Shown here: positions 7,957-15,906 of the stretch, one piece after another
How the letters are laid out: each line of letters opens with the position of its first letter
Position numbering within the stretch: the first letter of the stretch is position 1
NCBI GenBank assembly: GCA_038230255.1
Contig: JBBRNP010000001.1
Location: 62,001-126,000, forward strand
Reading direction: 5' to 3'
DNA from: AV40 sp038230255
GTDB taxonomy: Bacteria; Verrucomicrobiota; Verrucomicrobiia; Chthoniobacterales; UBA10450
DNA: 64,000 nucleotides
The notes under the pieces: model-generated
Databases searched by the model: none
The model's input: only the letters and a program-made list of their open reading frames with translations
What the model was told of the DNA's origin: nothing
Program-made: the position numbers and the translations under genes

Positions 7957-9234
7957 CTACAGCTTCCAGGCGGTTTTTCCGCTGACAATCGTTCGCACCG
8001 CTCGGCCCTTTAATTTCCAACCATCGAACGGCGAGTTGCGCGAAAGCGATTGGAACTGATCGGTCCTGACCTTCCATTCCAAGTCCGGATCGATCAACGT
8101 CACGTCGCCCGCCGCGCCAACTGACAATGTGCCGGCTTCGAGTTTAAGAAGTTTTGCCGGCTCGACCGTGTACATCTCGATCAAGCGCACGATGTCGATC
8201 TTGTGATGCTTGTGCACGAGCTGATCGATGAAAATCCCGAGCTCGGTTTCCAGCCCAACAATCCCAAAGGGCGCCTGATCGAACTCGACTTCTTTTTCGA
8301 ACCCGGCATGCGGGGCGTGATCCGAACAGAGGACCGACAGCGTGCCGTCGGCAATTCCGTCCAAGATTGCGTCGACATCAGCCTTTGATCGCAGCGGCGG
8401 ATTCATTTTATAATTCGTGTCGAAATTTTGAATCTCTTCGTCGGTCAGCGCGATGTGGTGCGGACAAACTTCGCCGCTTATTTTGACTCCGCGCGCGCGC
8501 GCCTCGCGGATGAGGCGGACACTGCCTGCAGCGCTGATGTGCTGGCAGTGAATGGGATGATCGCAAAGTTCGGCCAGTAAAATGTTTCGCATCACGATCG
8601 CTTCTTCGCCCACGGCCGGCCAGCCGGGCAAACCGAGTAGCGTGCTCCAGTAGCCTTCATTGACCACCCCGTTGCCGACCAGATTGTAATCCTGGCAGTG
8701 ATCAAGCACTGGCAATCCAACCATGCGCGCGTATTCGACTGCACGCCGCATCAATTCATGGTTTTGAACGCAATGGCCGTCATCTGTGATCGCGACCACG
8801 CCGGCTTGGCCTAACGAACCGATCAGAGCGAGTTCTTCGCCCGCGATATTCTTCGAGATCGCGCCGGTCGGCAGAACATTCACACACGCCGCTTCCTTCG
8901 CGCGATCTTTGATCCAGGCAATCGTCGCCGGATTGTCCGCCGCGGGAGAAGTGTTCGGCATACACACTATCGTCGTGAACCCGCCGGCCGCGGCCGCGCG
9001 TGCCCCGGATTTAATTGTCTCTTTGTGACCAAATCCCGGTTCGCGCAGATGCACGTGGATGTCGATCAAGCCCGGCGCGACGATCAATCCCTTTGCGTCG
9101 ATTGTTTCCGCCTTTTGATTCTTGATTGCGGATTTGTCCGCGATTTTTCCATCGACGATAAAGAGATCGGCAATTTCGGCGCGTTTGTTCGCCGGATCGA
9201 TCACGCGGCCATTGCTAATGATGGTCGCGCTCAC
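7957..9234 (-). CDS. pyrC: Dihydroorotase
   Basis: 425 residues from a GTG at 9234. It catalyses cyclisation of N-carbamoyl-aspartate to dihydroorotate (pyrimidine step 3). It is a class I, long-form enzyme: zinc ligands H60 and H62 in DIHVHLREPG, the acidic D151 in ITDDGHC, H179 in LDHCQD, H232 in HCQHIS, and catalytic D305 in CSDHAPH. The GTG overlaps the pyrB stop (GTGA), so translation is coupled and the longer upstream reading frame is not real. It is last in pyrR-pyrB-pyrC. Confidence 0.96.
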   Translation of the reverse strand: MSATIISNGRVIDPANKRAEIADLFIVDGKIADKSAIKNQKAETIDAKGLIVAPGLIDIHVHLREPGFGHKETIKSGARAAAAGGFTTIVCMPNTSPAADNPATIAWIKDRAKEAACVNVLPTGAISKNIAGEELALIGSLGQAGVVAITDDGHCVQNHELMRRAVEYARMVGLPVLDHCQDYNLVGNGVVNEGYWSTLLGLPGWPAVGEEAIVMRNILLAELCDHPIHCQHISAAGSVRLIREARARGVKISGEVCPHHIALTDEEIQNFDTNYKMNPPLRSKADVDAILDGIADGTLSVLCSDHAPHAGFEKEVEFDQAPFGIVGLETELGIFIDQLVHKHHKIDIVRLIEMYTVEPAKLLKLEAGTLSVGAAGDVTLIDPDLEWKVRTDQFQSLSRNSPFDGWKLKGRAVRTIVSGKTAWKL

Positions 9235-10160
9235 GTGGCGATTCCTCCGCAGAGATAAAGGACGGCCATCCGAACGGCGAGACCGTTGGTGACCTGGTCG
9301 AGAATCACGCTCTGCAAACCGTCGGCGACTTCGCTGTCGATCTCGACGCCACGATTGATTGGGCCCGGATGCATGACGAGGCAATCCGGCTTTAGCAATT
9401 TCGCGCGGTCTTTCGTTAGCCCGAACAACGTGGTGTATTCGCCGATTCCCGGGAAATATTCCTTCCGCTGACGCTCATGCTGGATCCGCAACAGATTTAC
9501 GACGTCGGCGTCCGGCAGCACTTTGTCGATCTGGTTTGAAACGGCGACACCGAGTTTTTCAAATTCGCGCGGGACGAGCGTACTCGGCCCAACTAGCGTG
9601 ACGCGTGCGCCGAGCTTGATCAGGCCGAAAATATTCGAGCGCGCGACGCGGCTGAACAAAATGTCGCCGACGATGACGACATGGAGGTTTTCGATTTTGC
9701 CGCGCTTCTCGCGCATGGTGTAAATATCGAGAAGACCTTGGGTGGGATGCTCGTGGGCGCCATCGCCGGCATTGATCACACTCGATTTCAATTGCCGCGC
9801 CAGAAATTGTGGCGCGCCGGCCGAACTGTGGCGCAACACCAGAATGTCGGCATGCAGCGCCTCGAGATTGCGAGCGGTGTCTTTGAGCGTTTCGCCTTTC
9901 GTCAGACTGGAAGTCGTTGCCGAAATGTTGATCACGTCCGCGCTGAGACGAAACGCCGCCAGTTCGAACGAGGTTCGCGTTCGCGTACTCGGCTCAACGA
10001 AAAAGTTGACCATGGTTTTCCCGCGGAGTGCCGGAACTTTTTTTATCTCACGAGTGCCGACTTGTTTGAAAGCGTCTGCGGTGTCGAGAATGAAATTGAT
10101 CTCCTCCGCGGAAAGTTCGCGAAGTCCGAGCAGATCTTTGCGGTTCCAATTCGCGCTCAT
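9231..10160 (-). CDS. pyrB: Aspartate carbamoyltransferase catalytic subunit
   Basis: 309 residues. It joins carbamoyl phosphate to aspartate, the committed pyrimidine step. Carbamoyl-phosphate binding motif EPSTRTRTSFE (56-66), HPTQGLLD (about 140) and the aspartate-loop region with PGPINRGVEI are intact. No pyrI regulatory subunit is next to it. Its ATG overlaps the pyrR stop (ATGA) and its TGA overlaps the pyrC GTG. The pyrR-pyrB-pyrC order is the same as in PyrR-regulated operons, so expression should follow uracil nucleotide level. Confidence 0.97.
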   Translation of the reverse strand: MSANWNRKDLLGLRELSAEEINFILDTADAFKQVGTREIKKVPALRGKTMVNFFVEPSTRTRTSFELAAFRLSADVINISATTSSLTKGETLKDTARNLEALHADILVLRHSSAGAPQFLARQLKSSVINAGDGAHEHPTQGLLDIYTMREKRGKIENLHVVIVGDILFSRVARSNIFGLIKLGARVTLVGPSTLVPREFEKLGVAVSNQIDKVLPDADVVNLLRIQHERQRKEYFPGIGEYTTLFGLTKDRAKLLKPDCLVMHPGPINRGVEIDSEVADGLQSVILDQVTNGLAVRMAVLYLCGGIAT

Positions 10161-10729
10161 TCTTTAAACAACCAAACCGCGTCTGGTTCCTGATCGACGT
10201 CTTGGAGACGGACTTGAATTTGTTCACGCGTCGCGGTCGGCAAATTTTTGCCAACGTAATCGGCGCGAATCGGCAACTCGCGATGCCCGCGATCAACCAG
10301 CGCAGCGAGTTGGATCCGCGCCGGCCGGCCAAAAGAGCTGATGGCATCCATCGCCGCCCGCGCGGTGCGACCGGTGAAAAGAACGTCGTCGACAATGATG
10401 ACCGTGCGGTCCTCAAGCGGCAGGGGAAGTTTGGACGCGTGCACCATCGGCAGCTCCGCGCGTGTGCCGACGTCGTCGCGATGCATCGCAACGTCGATGG
10501 TTCCCGTTTCGATGTCGATCTTTGCAACTTCACGAATGAATTCGGCGAGTCGACGCGCGATCTCCACTCCGCGCAATGGAATTCCCGCGAGCACGACCGA
10601 TTTCAAGTCGGCGTTTTGCTCAATAATTTCGTGCGCGATCCGCCGCAGCGCGCGCCGGATTGCTTCCGCGTCCATGATCGGGACGCTCGATGTCCGAGCC
10701 GGACTGGCCTTATGTTTGGTGTCTTTCAT
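10157..10729 (-). CDS. pyrR: Pyrimidine operon regulator PyrR (bifunctional UPRTase-like)
   Basis: 190 residues of the phosphoribosyltransferase fold. The PRPP-binding motif VIIVDDVLFTGRT is at 110-122. PyrR binds UMP/UTP and a specific RNA loop in pyr mRNA, and can have weak uracil phosphoribosyltransferase activity. The family's flexible region with SHRDD-type sequence appears as AMHRDDVG. An RNA loop fitting its binding consensus lies 11-30 nt before its own start, next to an AAGGA ribosome site. This suggests autoregulation, probably of translation. It overlaps pyrB by ATGA. Confidence 0.95.
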   Translation of the reverse strand: MKDTKHKASPARTSSVPIMDAEAIRRALRRIAHEIIEQNADLKSVVLAGIPLRGVEIARRLAEFIREVAKIDIETGTIDVAMHRDDVGTRAELPMVHASKLPLPLEDRTVIIVDDVLFTGRTARAAMDAISSFGRPARIQLAALVDRGHRELPIRADYVGKNLPTATREQIQVRLQDVDQEPDAVWLFKE

Positions 10730-10739
10730 CTACGTCCTT

Positions 10740-10759
10740 CGCGACCTCGCAGGATCGCG
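10740..10759 (-). promoter_or_regulatory. PyrR-binding loop in pyrR leader
   Basis: Read on the minus strand, CGCGATCCTGCGAGGTCGCG folds with a CGCGA/TCGCG stem. Its loop side, ATCCTGCGAGGT, fits the known PyrR recognition consensus (A)RUCCNGNGAGGY(U) except for the outermost A-U pair, here G-C. Right after it come GAAGGA and ATG (10729). No terminator lies between this loop and the start, so blocking ribosome entry is more likely than attenuation. Confidence 0.75.
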
Positions 10760-10770
10760 TTAAAGGCGTA

Positions 10771-10808
10771 CAAAATTTAGGAGGCTGCCTTTGCTGTGCG
10801 AGCCTCCT
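10771..10808 (-). terminator. Hairpin terminator at end of the 83-residue gene
   Basis: On the minus strand AGGAGGCT (10808-10801) pairs with AGCCTCCT (10786-10779) and is followed by AAATTTTG. The 5' arm lies within the last codons of the upstream gene. It is a plausible intrinsic terminator with a weak U-run, placed just before the pyr operon leader. Confidence 0.5.
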
Positions 10809-11028
10809 TCATTCGTCGCTCACGCCAATGGGAGCGATGTTTAACGATCCAATCGAGGAGCGCTTTTTCAAAGCCGATATCTTTGCCGGCTTTTTCGCTC
10901 TCGATCCATTTATGTTTCAAAATCTCTTCGCGCTCGGCCAGGAACTCCTTGTAGAGAACGGAGTTTTTAACGAAACCCGATGTGTCTTTCTTTGCCTCGG
11001 CCGTCGGCATGTCGAAAGTTTTTTCCAT
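10777..11028 (-). CDS. Small conserved-looking cytosolic protein, unknown function
   Basis: 83 residues, highly charged, no signal peptide or membrane segment. The central part (YKEFLAEREEILKHKWIES, then GFEKALLDWIVKHRSHWRERR) looks like a single well-packed alpha-helical unit with conserved-type Trp/His/Arg residues; similar small proteins seem familiar from other bacteria, but I cannot name the family. It lies between mrp (93 bp upstream, with hairpins between them) and the pyr operon. A terminator-like hairpin overlaps its 3' end. No function can be given. Confidence 0.65.
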   Translation of the reverse strand: MEKTFDMPTAEAKKDTSGFVKNSVLYKEFLAEREEILKHKWIESEKAGKDIGFEKALLDWIVKHRSHWRERRMKEARTAKAAS

Positions 11029-11069
11029 AAAAACGAGAATCAGTCAATACAAAGTGAATAACTCGTTAC

Positions 11070-11128
11070 TAGGTATGACGTAGCATCAGCCATACCTATT
11101 TAATCTCAGCGACCTATAGCGCTAGGTC
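11070..11128. repeat. Two hairpins between mrp and the small gene
   Basis: TAGGTATG (11070-11077) pairs with CATACCTA (11091-11098), and GACCTA (11111-11116) with TAGGTC (11123-11128), the latter overlapping the mrp stop. They may separate the mrp transcript from the downstream gene; neither is followed by a clear T-run. Confidence 0.45.
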
Positions 11129-12162
11129 AATGCCTCGCGAATGCGGCGCGCGATATTCGTAAACTCCACCGCTACTGGTGATTGTCGATCTTGCCCAACG
11201 ATCGGCTGGCCGCGGTCGCCGGCTTCGCGAGTGGCGATGTCGATCGGGATTTGGCCGAGCAGCGGAACCCGCAGTCGCTTCGCCTCCCGTTCGCCGCCAC
11301 CGCTGCCGAAGATGTCGTATCGCTTGTTATCTGAAGGCGAAATGAAATAACTCATGTTTTCAATCAGACCGAGCACGGGCACATTGACTTTCTCAAACAT
11401 CGTCGCGGCCTTGCGCGCATCGATCAGCGCTACTTCCTGCGGCGTCGTGACGATGATCGCGCCGGAAAGCGCGACCGTTTGCACGATGGTGAGTTGAATG
11501 TCGCCGGTGCCTGGCGGCAGATCGAGAACCAAAAAATCGAGTTCGCCCCAGTCGACCTGACGCAAAAATTGTTGGGTGTAACGCGTCACCATCGGCCCGC
11601 GCAAAATGGCCGGCGACGCGTCGTCGAGTAAAAAGCCCATCGACATCAACTTGAGATTGTACTGATGGATCGGAATGATTTTGTTTTCGTCGGTTGCGGT
11701 TGGGCGTTCGCGCGTGCCGAACATCAGCGAAATACTCGGACCGTAAATGTCGCAGTCGCACAAACCGACGCGCGCCTTGGTTTGTTCAAGCGCGACGGCG
11801 AGATTTGCCGCGACGGTCGATTTTCCAACGCCGCCTTTGCCGCTCGCAACTGCAATGACCTGCTTGATTCCCGGAATGCGGGTGGCGCCGACACTCGCGC
11901 CCGCGCCCGCCGGTGGCGCGTGGATGTCGATCAAAACTTTTGCGCTGCGAACACCATCGAGAGTACCCAAGATCTTCTCGGCGTCGTTTTTTATCGTTGC
12001 GGGAATATTTGGATCGTTCGTCGCAAGAGCGAGTTGCACTTTGACGTCGCCATTGTTGACGTCGACTCCCTTGACCAGACCAAACGAAACGATGTCTCGA
12101 CTAAATCCAGGATAACGAACCGAGCGCAGCGCGCCGCGAACCTGTTCTTCTGAAATCGCCAT
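11122..12162 (-). CDS. mrp: Mrp/NBP35-type Fe-S carrier P-loop ATPase
   Basis: 346 residues. An N-terminal MIP18/DUF59 domain (about 5-80) precedes a MinD-like ATPase with deviant Walker A SGKGGVGKST (107-116) and LDLPPGTGD. Family members carry and transfer Fe-S clusters. The usual C-terminal CxxC, which binds the bridging cluster in dimers (often YFxCPxC), is missing: here the sequence is ENMSYFISPSDNKRYDIFG. This variant may bind clusters differently or do another job. The start ATG at 12162 fits the domain start. It shares the strand with the small gene and pyr operon but is separated by hairpins. Confidence 0.9.
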   Translation of the reverse strand: MAISEEQVRGALRSVRYPGFSRDIVSFGLVKGVDVNNGDVKVQLALATNDPNIPATIKNDAEKILGTLDGVRSAKVLIDIHAPPAGAGASVGATRIPGIKQVIAVASGKGGVGKSTVAANLAVALEQTKARVGLCDCDIYGPSISLMFGTRERPTATDENKIIPIHQYNLKLMSMGFLLDDASPAILRGPMVTRYTQQFLRQVDWGELDFLVLDLPPGTGDIQLTIVQTVALSGAIIVTTPQEVALIDARKAATMFEKVNVPVLGLIENMSYFISPSDNKRYDIFGSGGGEREAKRLRVPLLGQIPIDIATREAGDRGQPIVGQDRQSPVAVEFTNIARRIREALT

Positions 12163-12252
12163 CGGTGAAGCTTAAGCCGCGGGCGAGGCCAGTAAAGACG
12201 AGTAGTTCTTCTTTGCTTGAAAAGGCGGCGCGTTCTGGACAACATCGCGCGC

Positions 12253-12645
12253 ATGAAGAACCAAATCTCTTTCCGAGTCGTTGTGGCCGCAGCTGCTCTC
12301 GCCCTGCTTGGCGGATGCGCCATATTCCAAGAGAGCGGACAATCCGCGCTGGTCGGAACTTGGACGAATTCGCTCGGCACAGTTTGGGCGATCAAGGCCG
12401 ACGGAACATTCGATGTCGATCTAAAGCATCATGGAAAACGTGATGCTTGGGGAACCTACACGGTGCAGAACGATCAGGTCACGCTCCAGCGAACCGGTGG
12501 AGCGAAACCCAAAGGTTGCGAGGGGCCCGGCGTTTACAAATTCAACCGGGCGGATGACACCCTCCAATTCACGTTAGTGAGCGACAAATGTAAGTTGCGC
12601 CAGAAAAACGTGCTGCAGCCGTGGAAGCCTTGGAAGAAAAAATAA
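12253..12645 (+). CDS. Small lipoprotein, unknown function
   Basis: 130 residues. The N terminus is a lipoprotein signal: positively charged MKNQISFR, hydrophobic VVVAAAALAL and lipobox LLGGC with the lipidated Cys at about 22. The mature part has a short repeat-like beta pattern (ALVGTWTNSLGTVWAIKADG, VTLQRTGG), like lipocalin-type DUF domains of 100 residues that start with GTW. It ends in a Lys/Trp-rich tail. Start ATG at 12253 is chosen for the signal peptide; an ATG at 12217 would add 12 charged residues. It is divergent from mrp; the function is unknown. Confidence 0.75.
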   Translation: MKNQISFRVVVAAAALALLGGCAIFQESGQSALVGTWTNSLGTVWAIKADGTFDVDLKHHGKRDAWGTYTVQNDQVTLQRTGGAKPKGCEGPGVYKFNRADDTLQFTLVSDKCKLRQKNVLQPWKPWKKK

Positions 12646-12772
12646 CTGCCCGCCGTTAAACGGCGTTACTGACCTGCACGATCTGGAAGTTGGTACGAGG
12701 CCTTCTTCCCGATCGATATGCCGATGACAAAGAAGATCGGTACCTCCTAAAGCCAATTCGCGGAAGCCGGGG

Positions 12773-12801
12773 GGCGCGCGCGCCAGCAAGATGTCGATCT
12801 T
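12773..12801. repeat. Intergenic palindrome plus ATGTCGATCTT motif
   Basis: GGCGCGCGCGCC (12773-12784) is a perfect palindrome, followed six bases later by ATGTCGATCTT (12791-12801), an exact copy of the word repeated through this window. It lies just beyond the 3' end of the methyltransferase gene, outside any credible gene. Confidence 0.6.
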
Positions 12802-12806
12802 GTGAA

Positions 12807-13490
12807 TTATTTGCGGACGCCGTCAGCGAATAAGATTCTCTCGCGCTCGATGTCGGCCCCGCGACTGGAGAAGAAATCCCGCAGCTCCGACGTCAGATAA
12901 TCGCCATTCGGCAGCGGATTAAGCGTGAGATAGATTTTACCGCCAGGCGCGAGTCGCAGTTGAAGATCGCAAAGAAGAAAGTCCCATTCCCGCGGTCCCC
13001 AGCGCGAGTTGTTTGCCCGATCTCGATCAAAGCCGATCGAAAACGCGGTGATCCAATCGAATTGCTGCTCCAGGGTCGGGAGTGGCTCGAAGGGTTGAAT
13101 TCTAAAAACGGTGCGCGGCACGCCGAAGACTTCGAGGAGTTCCTTAAAAAGCGGCGATTCGTCGACGTCCAGCCCAAGAACGGAATGGCCGATTCGTTTC
13201 AGAATGAACAAGAAAAACCCGCCGCCGCAGCCGAGATCGAGGACGCGCTGCGGCGAAGAGCGATGCAGTTTCAGGTCCTGGACTCGCTCGCGATTAACGC
13301 GCAACCATTGATCGACGTCGGCATATTTCTCGCCGGCGTAACGTTTTTGGATTTCAGCGAGCCTATCTTGATCAAGGCCGGCGAGAAGCGGACCAAAGGG
13401 CAATCGAAAAACCGAGCGTTGCGCTCTTCGCCAGCCGCGCCGGTACGTTTCGCCGCGCGCGAGCTTCGCCAATTTCCGGTGCAGCTTCAT
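12807..13490 (-). CDS. SAM-dependent methyltransferase, class I
   Basis: 227 residues. Motif I is VLDLGCGGGFFLF, followed by the acidic SAM-ribose position in VLGLDVDES, both in the middle third. The N-terminal 90 residues are basic and helical (KLHRKLAKLARGETYRRGWRRAQR) and the C-terminal part has the beta-strand LAPGGKIYLTLNPLPNG. The substrate cannot be told; the basic N terminus could favour RNA or a lipid surface. Its ATG overlaps the pyrD stop (ATGA). It is last in the hisC-mnmE-pyrD-methyltransferase transcript. Confidence 0.85.
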   Translation of the reverse strand: MKLHRKLAKLARGETYRRGWRRAQRSVFRLPFGPLLAGLDQDRLAEIQKRYAGEKYADVDQWLRVNRERVQDLKLHRSSPQRVLDLGCGGGFFLFILKRIGHSVLGLDVDESPLFKELLEVFGVPRTVFRIQPFEPLPTLEQQFDWITAFSIGFDRDRANNSRWGPREWDFLLCDLQLRLAPGGKIYLTLNPLPNGDYLTSELRDFFSSRGADIERERILFADGVRK

Positions 13491-14500
13491 GGAACTGTCG
13501 TTGCAATCTCACGCAACAGCCCGGGCCCGCGATAGATCAGGCCGGTGTAAATTTGGAGAAGCTGCGCGCCGGCTTTGGTTTTTTCGCGCGCGGAGTCGGC
13601 GTCCATGATTCCCCCTGAGGCGATAACAGGGATTGTAGATCGTGCGACGATTTGTCGGATCAGCGCCGTCGATTTCTCGCGCAGGGGCGCGCCGCTCAAT
13701 CCGCCCTCTTCGTCTTGCTCAGGGGAAATCGGCGAATGATCGACTGTGGTATTGGTGGCGATAATCCCGGCGACCTTGTTCGTTTCGCATGTTGAAACGA
13801 TTTGCTCGAGTTCGGTTGGTGTGAGGTCCGGCGCGATTTTCACGAGGATCGGTTTACGAGTGATAAGATTTTTTGCGGCGATGGCGGCGAGCAATTCCGA
13901 AAGAACATCAGGCCCCTGTAAGTCACGCAACCCTGGCGTATTCGGCGAGCTGACATTGAGGACAACGTAATCGGCAAACTCGCGCACAAGTCGAAATGAG
14001 TAGAGGTAATCCGCAATTGCTTCGCTCATCGGTGTGCTCATCGATTTTCCAATATTGATTCCGATCGGCACTTCCGGCCAAGGACCGGTACGCCGCAATT
14101 TGCTCAGTCGTCGAGCAATCGTATCAGCGCCGTCGTTGTTGAACCCGAGGCGATTGATCAACGCATTTTGCCCGGGGAAACGAAAAATTCGCGGCCTGGG
14201 ATTACCGGGCTGTGCCCTGGCCGTCACCGTGCCGATCTCGATAAAACCAAATCCAAGTGCCGCCCATGCCGGCAGCGCCACGCCATTTTTGTCTAGACCG
14301 GCGGCCAAGCCGATCGGATTCGGGAAATTCAGGCCGAAAAATCTTTTTGGTTTTACGGGCGGTTGAAAAACTTTCAGGGCGCGAAGAGCAAGATCGACTT
14401 TTGAGGCTACGCGCAAGCTCTCGATTGTGAATCGGTGGGCAGTTTCGGCATCAATTGCAAAGAGAACCGGCCTAACGAATCGCTCGTAGGCGTTGTTCAT
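13487..14500 (-). CDS. pyrD: Dihydroorotate dehydrogenase (quinone), class 2
   Basis: 337 residues from ATG 14500. It oxidises dihydroorotate to orotate with FMN and passes electrons to quinone at the inner membrane. Class 2 features are the N-terminal amphipathic helix (ERFVRPVLFAIDAETAHRF), PNPIGLAAGLDKNG, the catalytic Ser in VLNVSSPNTPGLRDLQ, and the FMN-phosphate motif ASGGI. The start at 14500 is preferred to ATG 14512 because it overlaps the mnmE stop as ATGA. It is physically separate from pyrRBC. Confidence 0.96.
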   Translation of the reverse strand: MNNAYERFVRPVLFAIDAETAHRFTIESLRVASKVDLALRALKVFQPPVKPKRFFGLNFPNPIGLAAGLDKNGVALPAWAALGFGFIEIGTVTARAQPGNPRPRIFRFPGQNALINRLGFNNDGADTIARRLSKLRRTGPWPEVPIGINIGKSMSTPMSEAIADYLYSFRLVREFADYVVLNVSSPNTPGLRDLQGPDVLSELLAAIAAKNLITRKPILVKIAPDLTPTELEQIVSTCETNKVAGIIATNTTVDHSPISPEQDEEGGLSGAPLREKSTALIRQIVARSTIPVIASGGIMDADSAREKTKAGAQLLQIYTGLIYRGPGLLREIATTVP

Positions 14501-15906
14501 TTTCCGATGCAAAATTGGCCGAAGACGGAATCCAGAATTTGTTCGACGCCGACGGTGCCGACCACTTCGCCGACCGCTCGGAGAGCTTCATTGAGATCCA
14601 AAGCGATATATTCAGGGGAGTGCGCATCCTCCATGGTTTTATGCGCGCGATCGCAGGCTTCGAGAGCCCGTCGGAGGCAATCGCGATGACGGAGGTTGAT
14701 CGCCAAAGCATTCTCGGGCCGCAAATTTTGTTTGCCGATGCGAGAAAGAATTTCGCTTTCGAGAGTGTTCAAACCGTCGCCGGTGGCGCAGGAGATCCGG
14801 AGTGCGTCGTAATTTTTCCAAGCGTCGTGTTCCGGAAGGTCGGCTTTGTTCAATACCACGATTTCATTACCGTTGCCCGCGCTCTTCGCGAAATGGGCCG
14901 GGCGTGGCGCACTTCGATCAATGATATGCAAGCGCAGATCAGCATTTTGGAGCGACCGTTCAGTGCGCGCAATTCCTTCACGTTCAATTTCGGATCTCGA
15001 TGTTCGGAGACCGGCGGTATCGAGCAAACGGACCGGCACTCCCCGCAGATTGACGGTTTCTTCAATGGTATCCCGCGTGGTGCCGTGAGCTTCGCTGACA
15101 ATCACGCGTTCGTAACCGAGTAGACGGTTGAGCAAACTGGATTTGCCGGCATTCGTCGCTCCGTAGATCACAACCCGAACGCCTTCGCGCAAAATGCGCC
15201 CTTCATCCGCGCTAGCAAGAAGGACGGCAATTTGTTCGCGAACTGACTCGAGCCGTTTGCGCAATTCATCGCCCTGGTCCGGCGCGATTCCTTCCTCCGA
15301 AAAGTCGATTGAAGCTTCGATGTGGGCAAGAAGATCGACCAGAGCCTTGCGAATGTTTTCGATTTTTTGACCCAACTTGCCTTCCAACTGCTCGGTGGCG
15401 GAGCGCAACGCGAGGTCGGTGCGGGCGCGAATCAAGTCGATCACGGCTTCCGCCTGGGTCAGATCCATTTTGCCGTTCAGAAAAGCGCGCTCGGTGAATT
15501 CTCCGGGACGGGCACCGCGGGCGCCCTCGCGGAGGCAAGCTTCGAGCACTTTCGCCGTGACCAGCATTCCGCCATGGCAGGTGATCTCGACAACGTCTTC
15601 CCCCGTGTAACTGGTAGGCGCGCGATGGATCGACATCATCACTTCGTCGATCAAGCCGCCTGATTCAGTGACGACCTCGCCGAGATGCTGCACGTGAGAA
15701 ACAAATTGGGACGGCGATTTTTTGCCGCGAAAAATCTTATCCGCGATCCGGATGGCATCTGGACCCGAGATTCGGACCAGTGCGATGGCACCCTCGCCGG
15801 CCGGAGTCGAAATCGCGGCGATCGTGTCGGAGGTGATTAGGTCCCGATCACCAGTGTCGGAAGATGTCGATCTTAGGAGAGAGCTTTCTTCAACGCGGCG
15901 ATGCAT
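14497..15906 (-). CDS. mnmE: tRNA uridine-5-carboxymethylaminomethyl modification GTPase MnmE
   Basis: 469 residues. With MnmG it makes cmnm5U34 in tRNAs reading two-codon boxes. The N-terminal folate-binding domain (from TIAAISTPAGEGAIALVRISG) is followed by helices and a G domain with GATNAGKSSLLNR (G1), GTTRDTIEE (G2), DTAGL (G3) and NKAD (G4). The C-terminal FCIGK keeps the catalytic Cys466. No start codon exists between ATG 15906 and the domain, so translation probably begins inside the hisC 3' end (34-bp overlap), giving an unusual N-terminal extension of about 25 residues. That extension contains a copy of the window's 10-mer. Confidence 0.93.
   Translation of the reverse strand: MHRRVEESSLLRSTSSDTGDRDLITSDTIAAISTPAGEGAIALVRISGPDAIRIADKIFRGKKSPSQFVSHVQHLGEVVTESGGLIDEVMMSIHRAPTSYTGEDVVEITCHGGMLVTAKVLEACLREGARGARPGEFTERAFLNGKMDLTQAEAVIDLIRARTDLALRSATEQLEGKLGQKIENIRKALVDLLAHIEASIDFSEEGIAPDQGDELRKRLESVREQIAVLLASADEGRILREGVRVVIYGATNAGKSSLLNRLLGYERVIVSEAHGTTRDTIEETVNLRGVPVRLLDTAGLRTSRSEIEREGIARTERSLQNADLRLHIIDRSAPRPAHFAKSAGNGNEIVVLNKADLPEHDAWKNYDALRISCATGDGLNTLESEILSRIGKQNLRPENALAINLRHRDCLRRALEACDRAHKTMEDAHSPEYIALDLNEALRAVGEVVGTVGVEQILDSVFGQFCIGK

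Noticed and set aside
12652..12664. GCCGTT-A-AACGGC as terminator of the small lipoprotein
   Set aside because: The loop is a single base and there is no T-run, so it cannot form as drawn.
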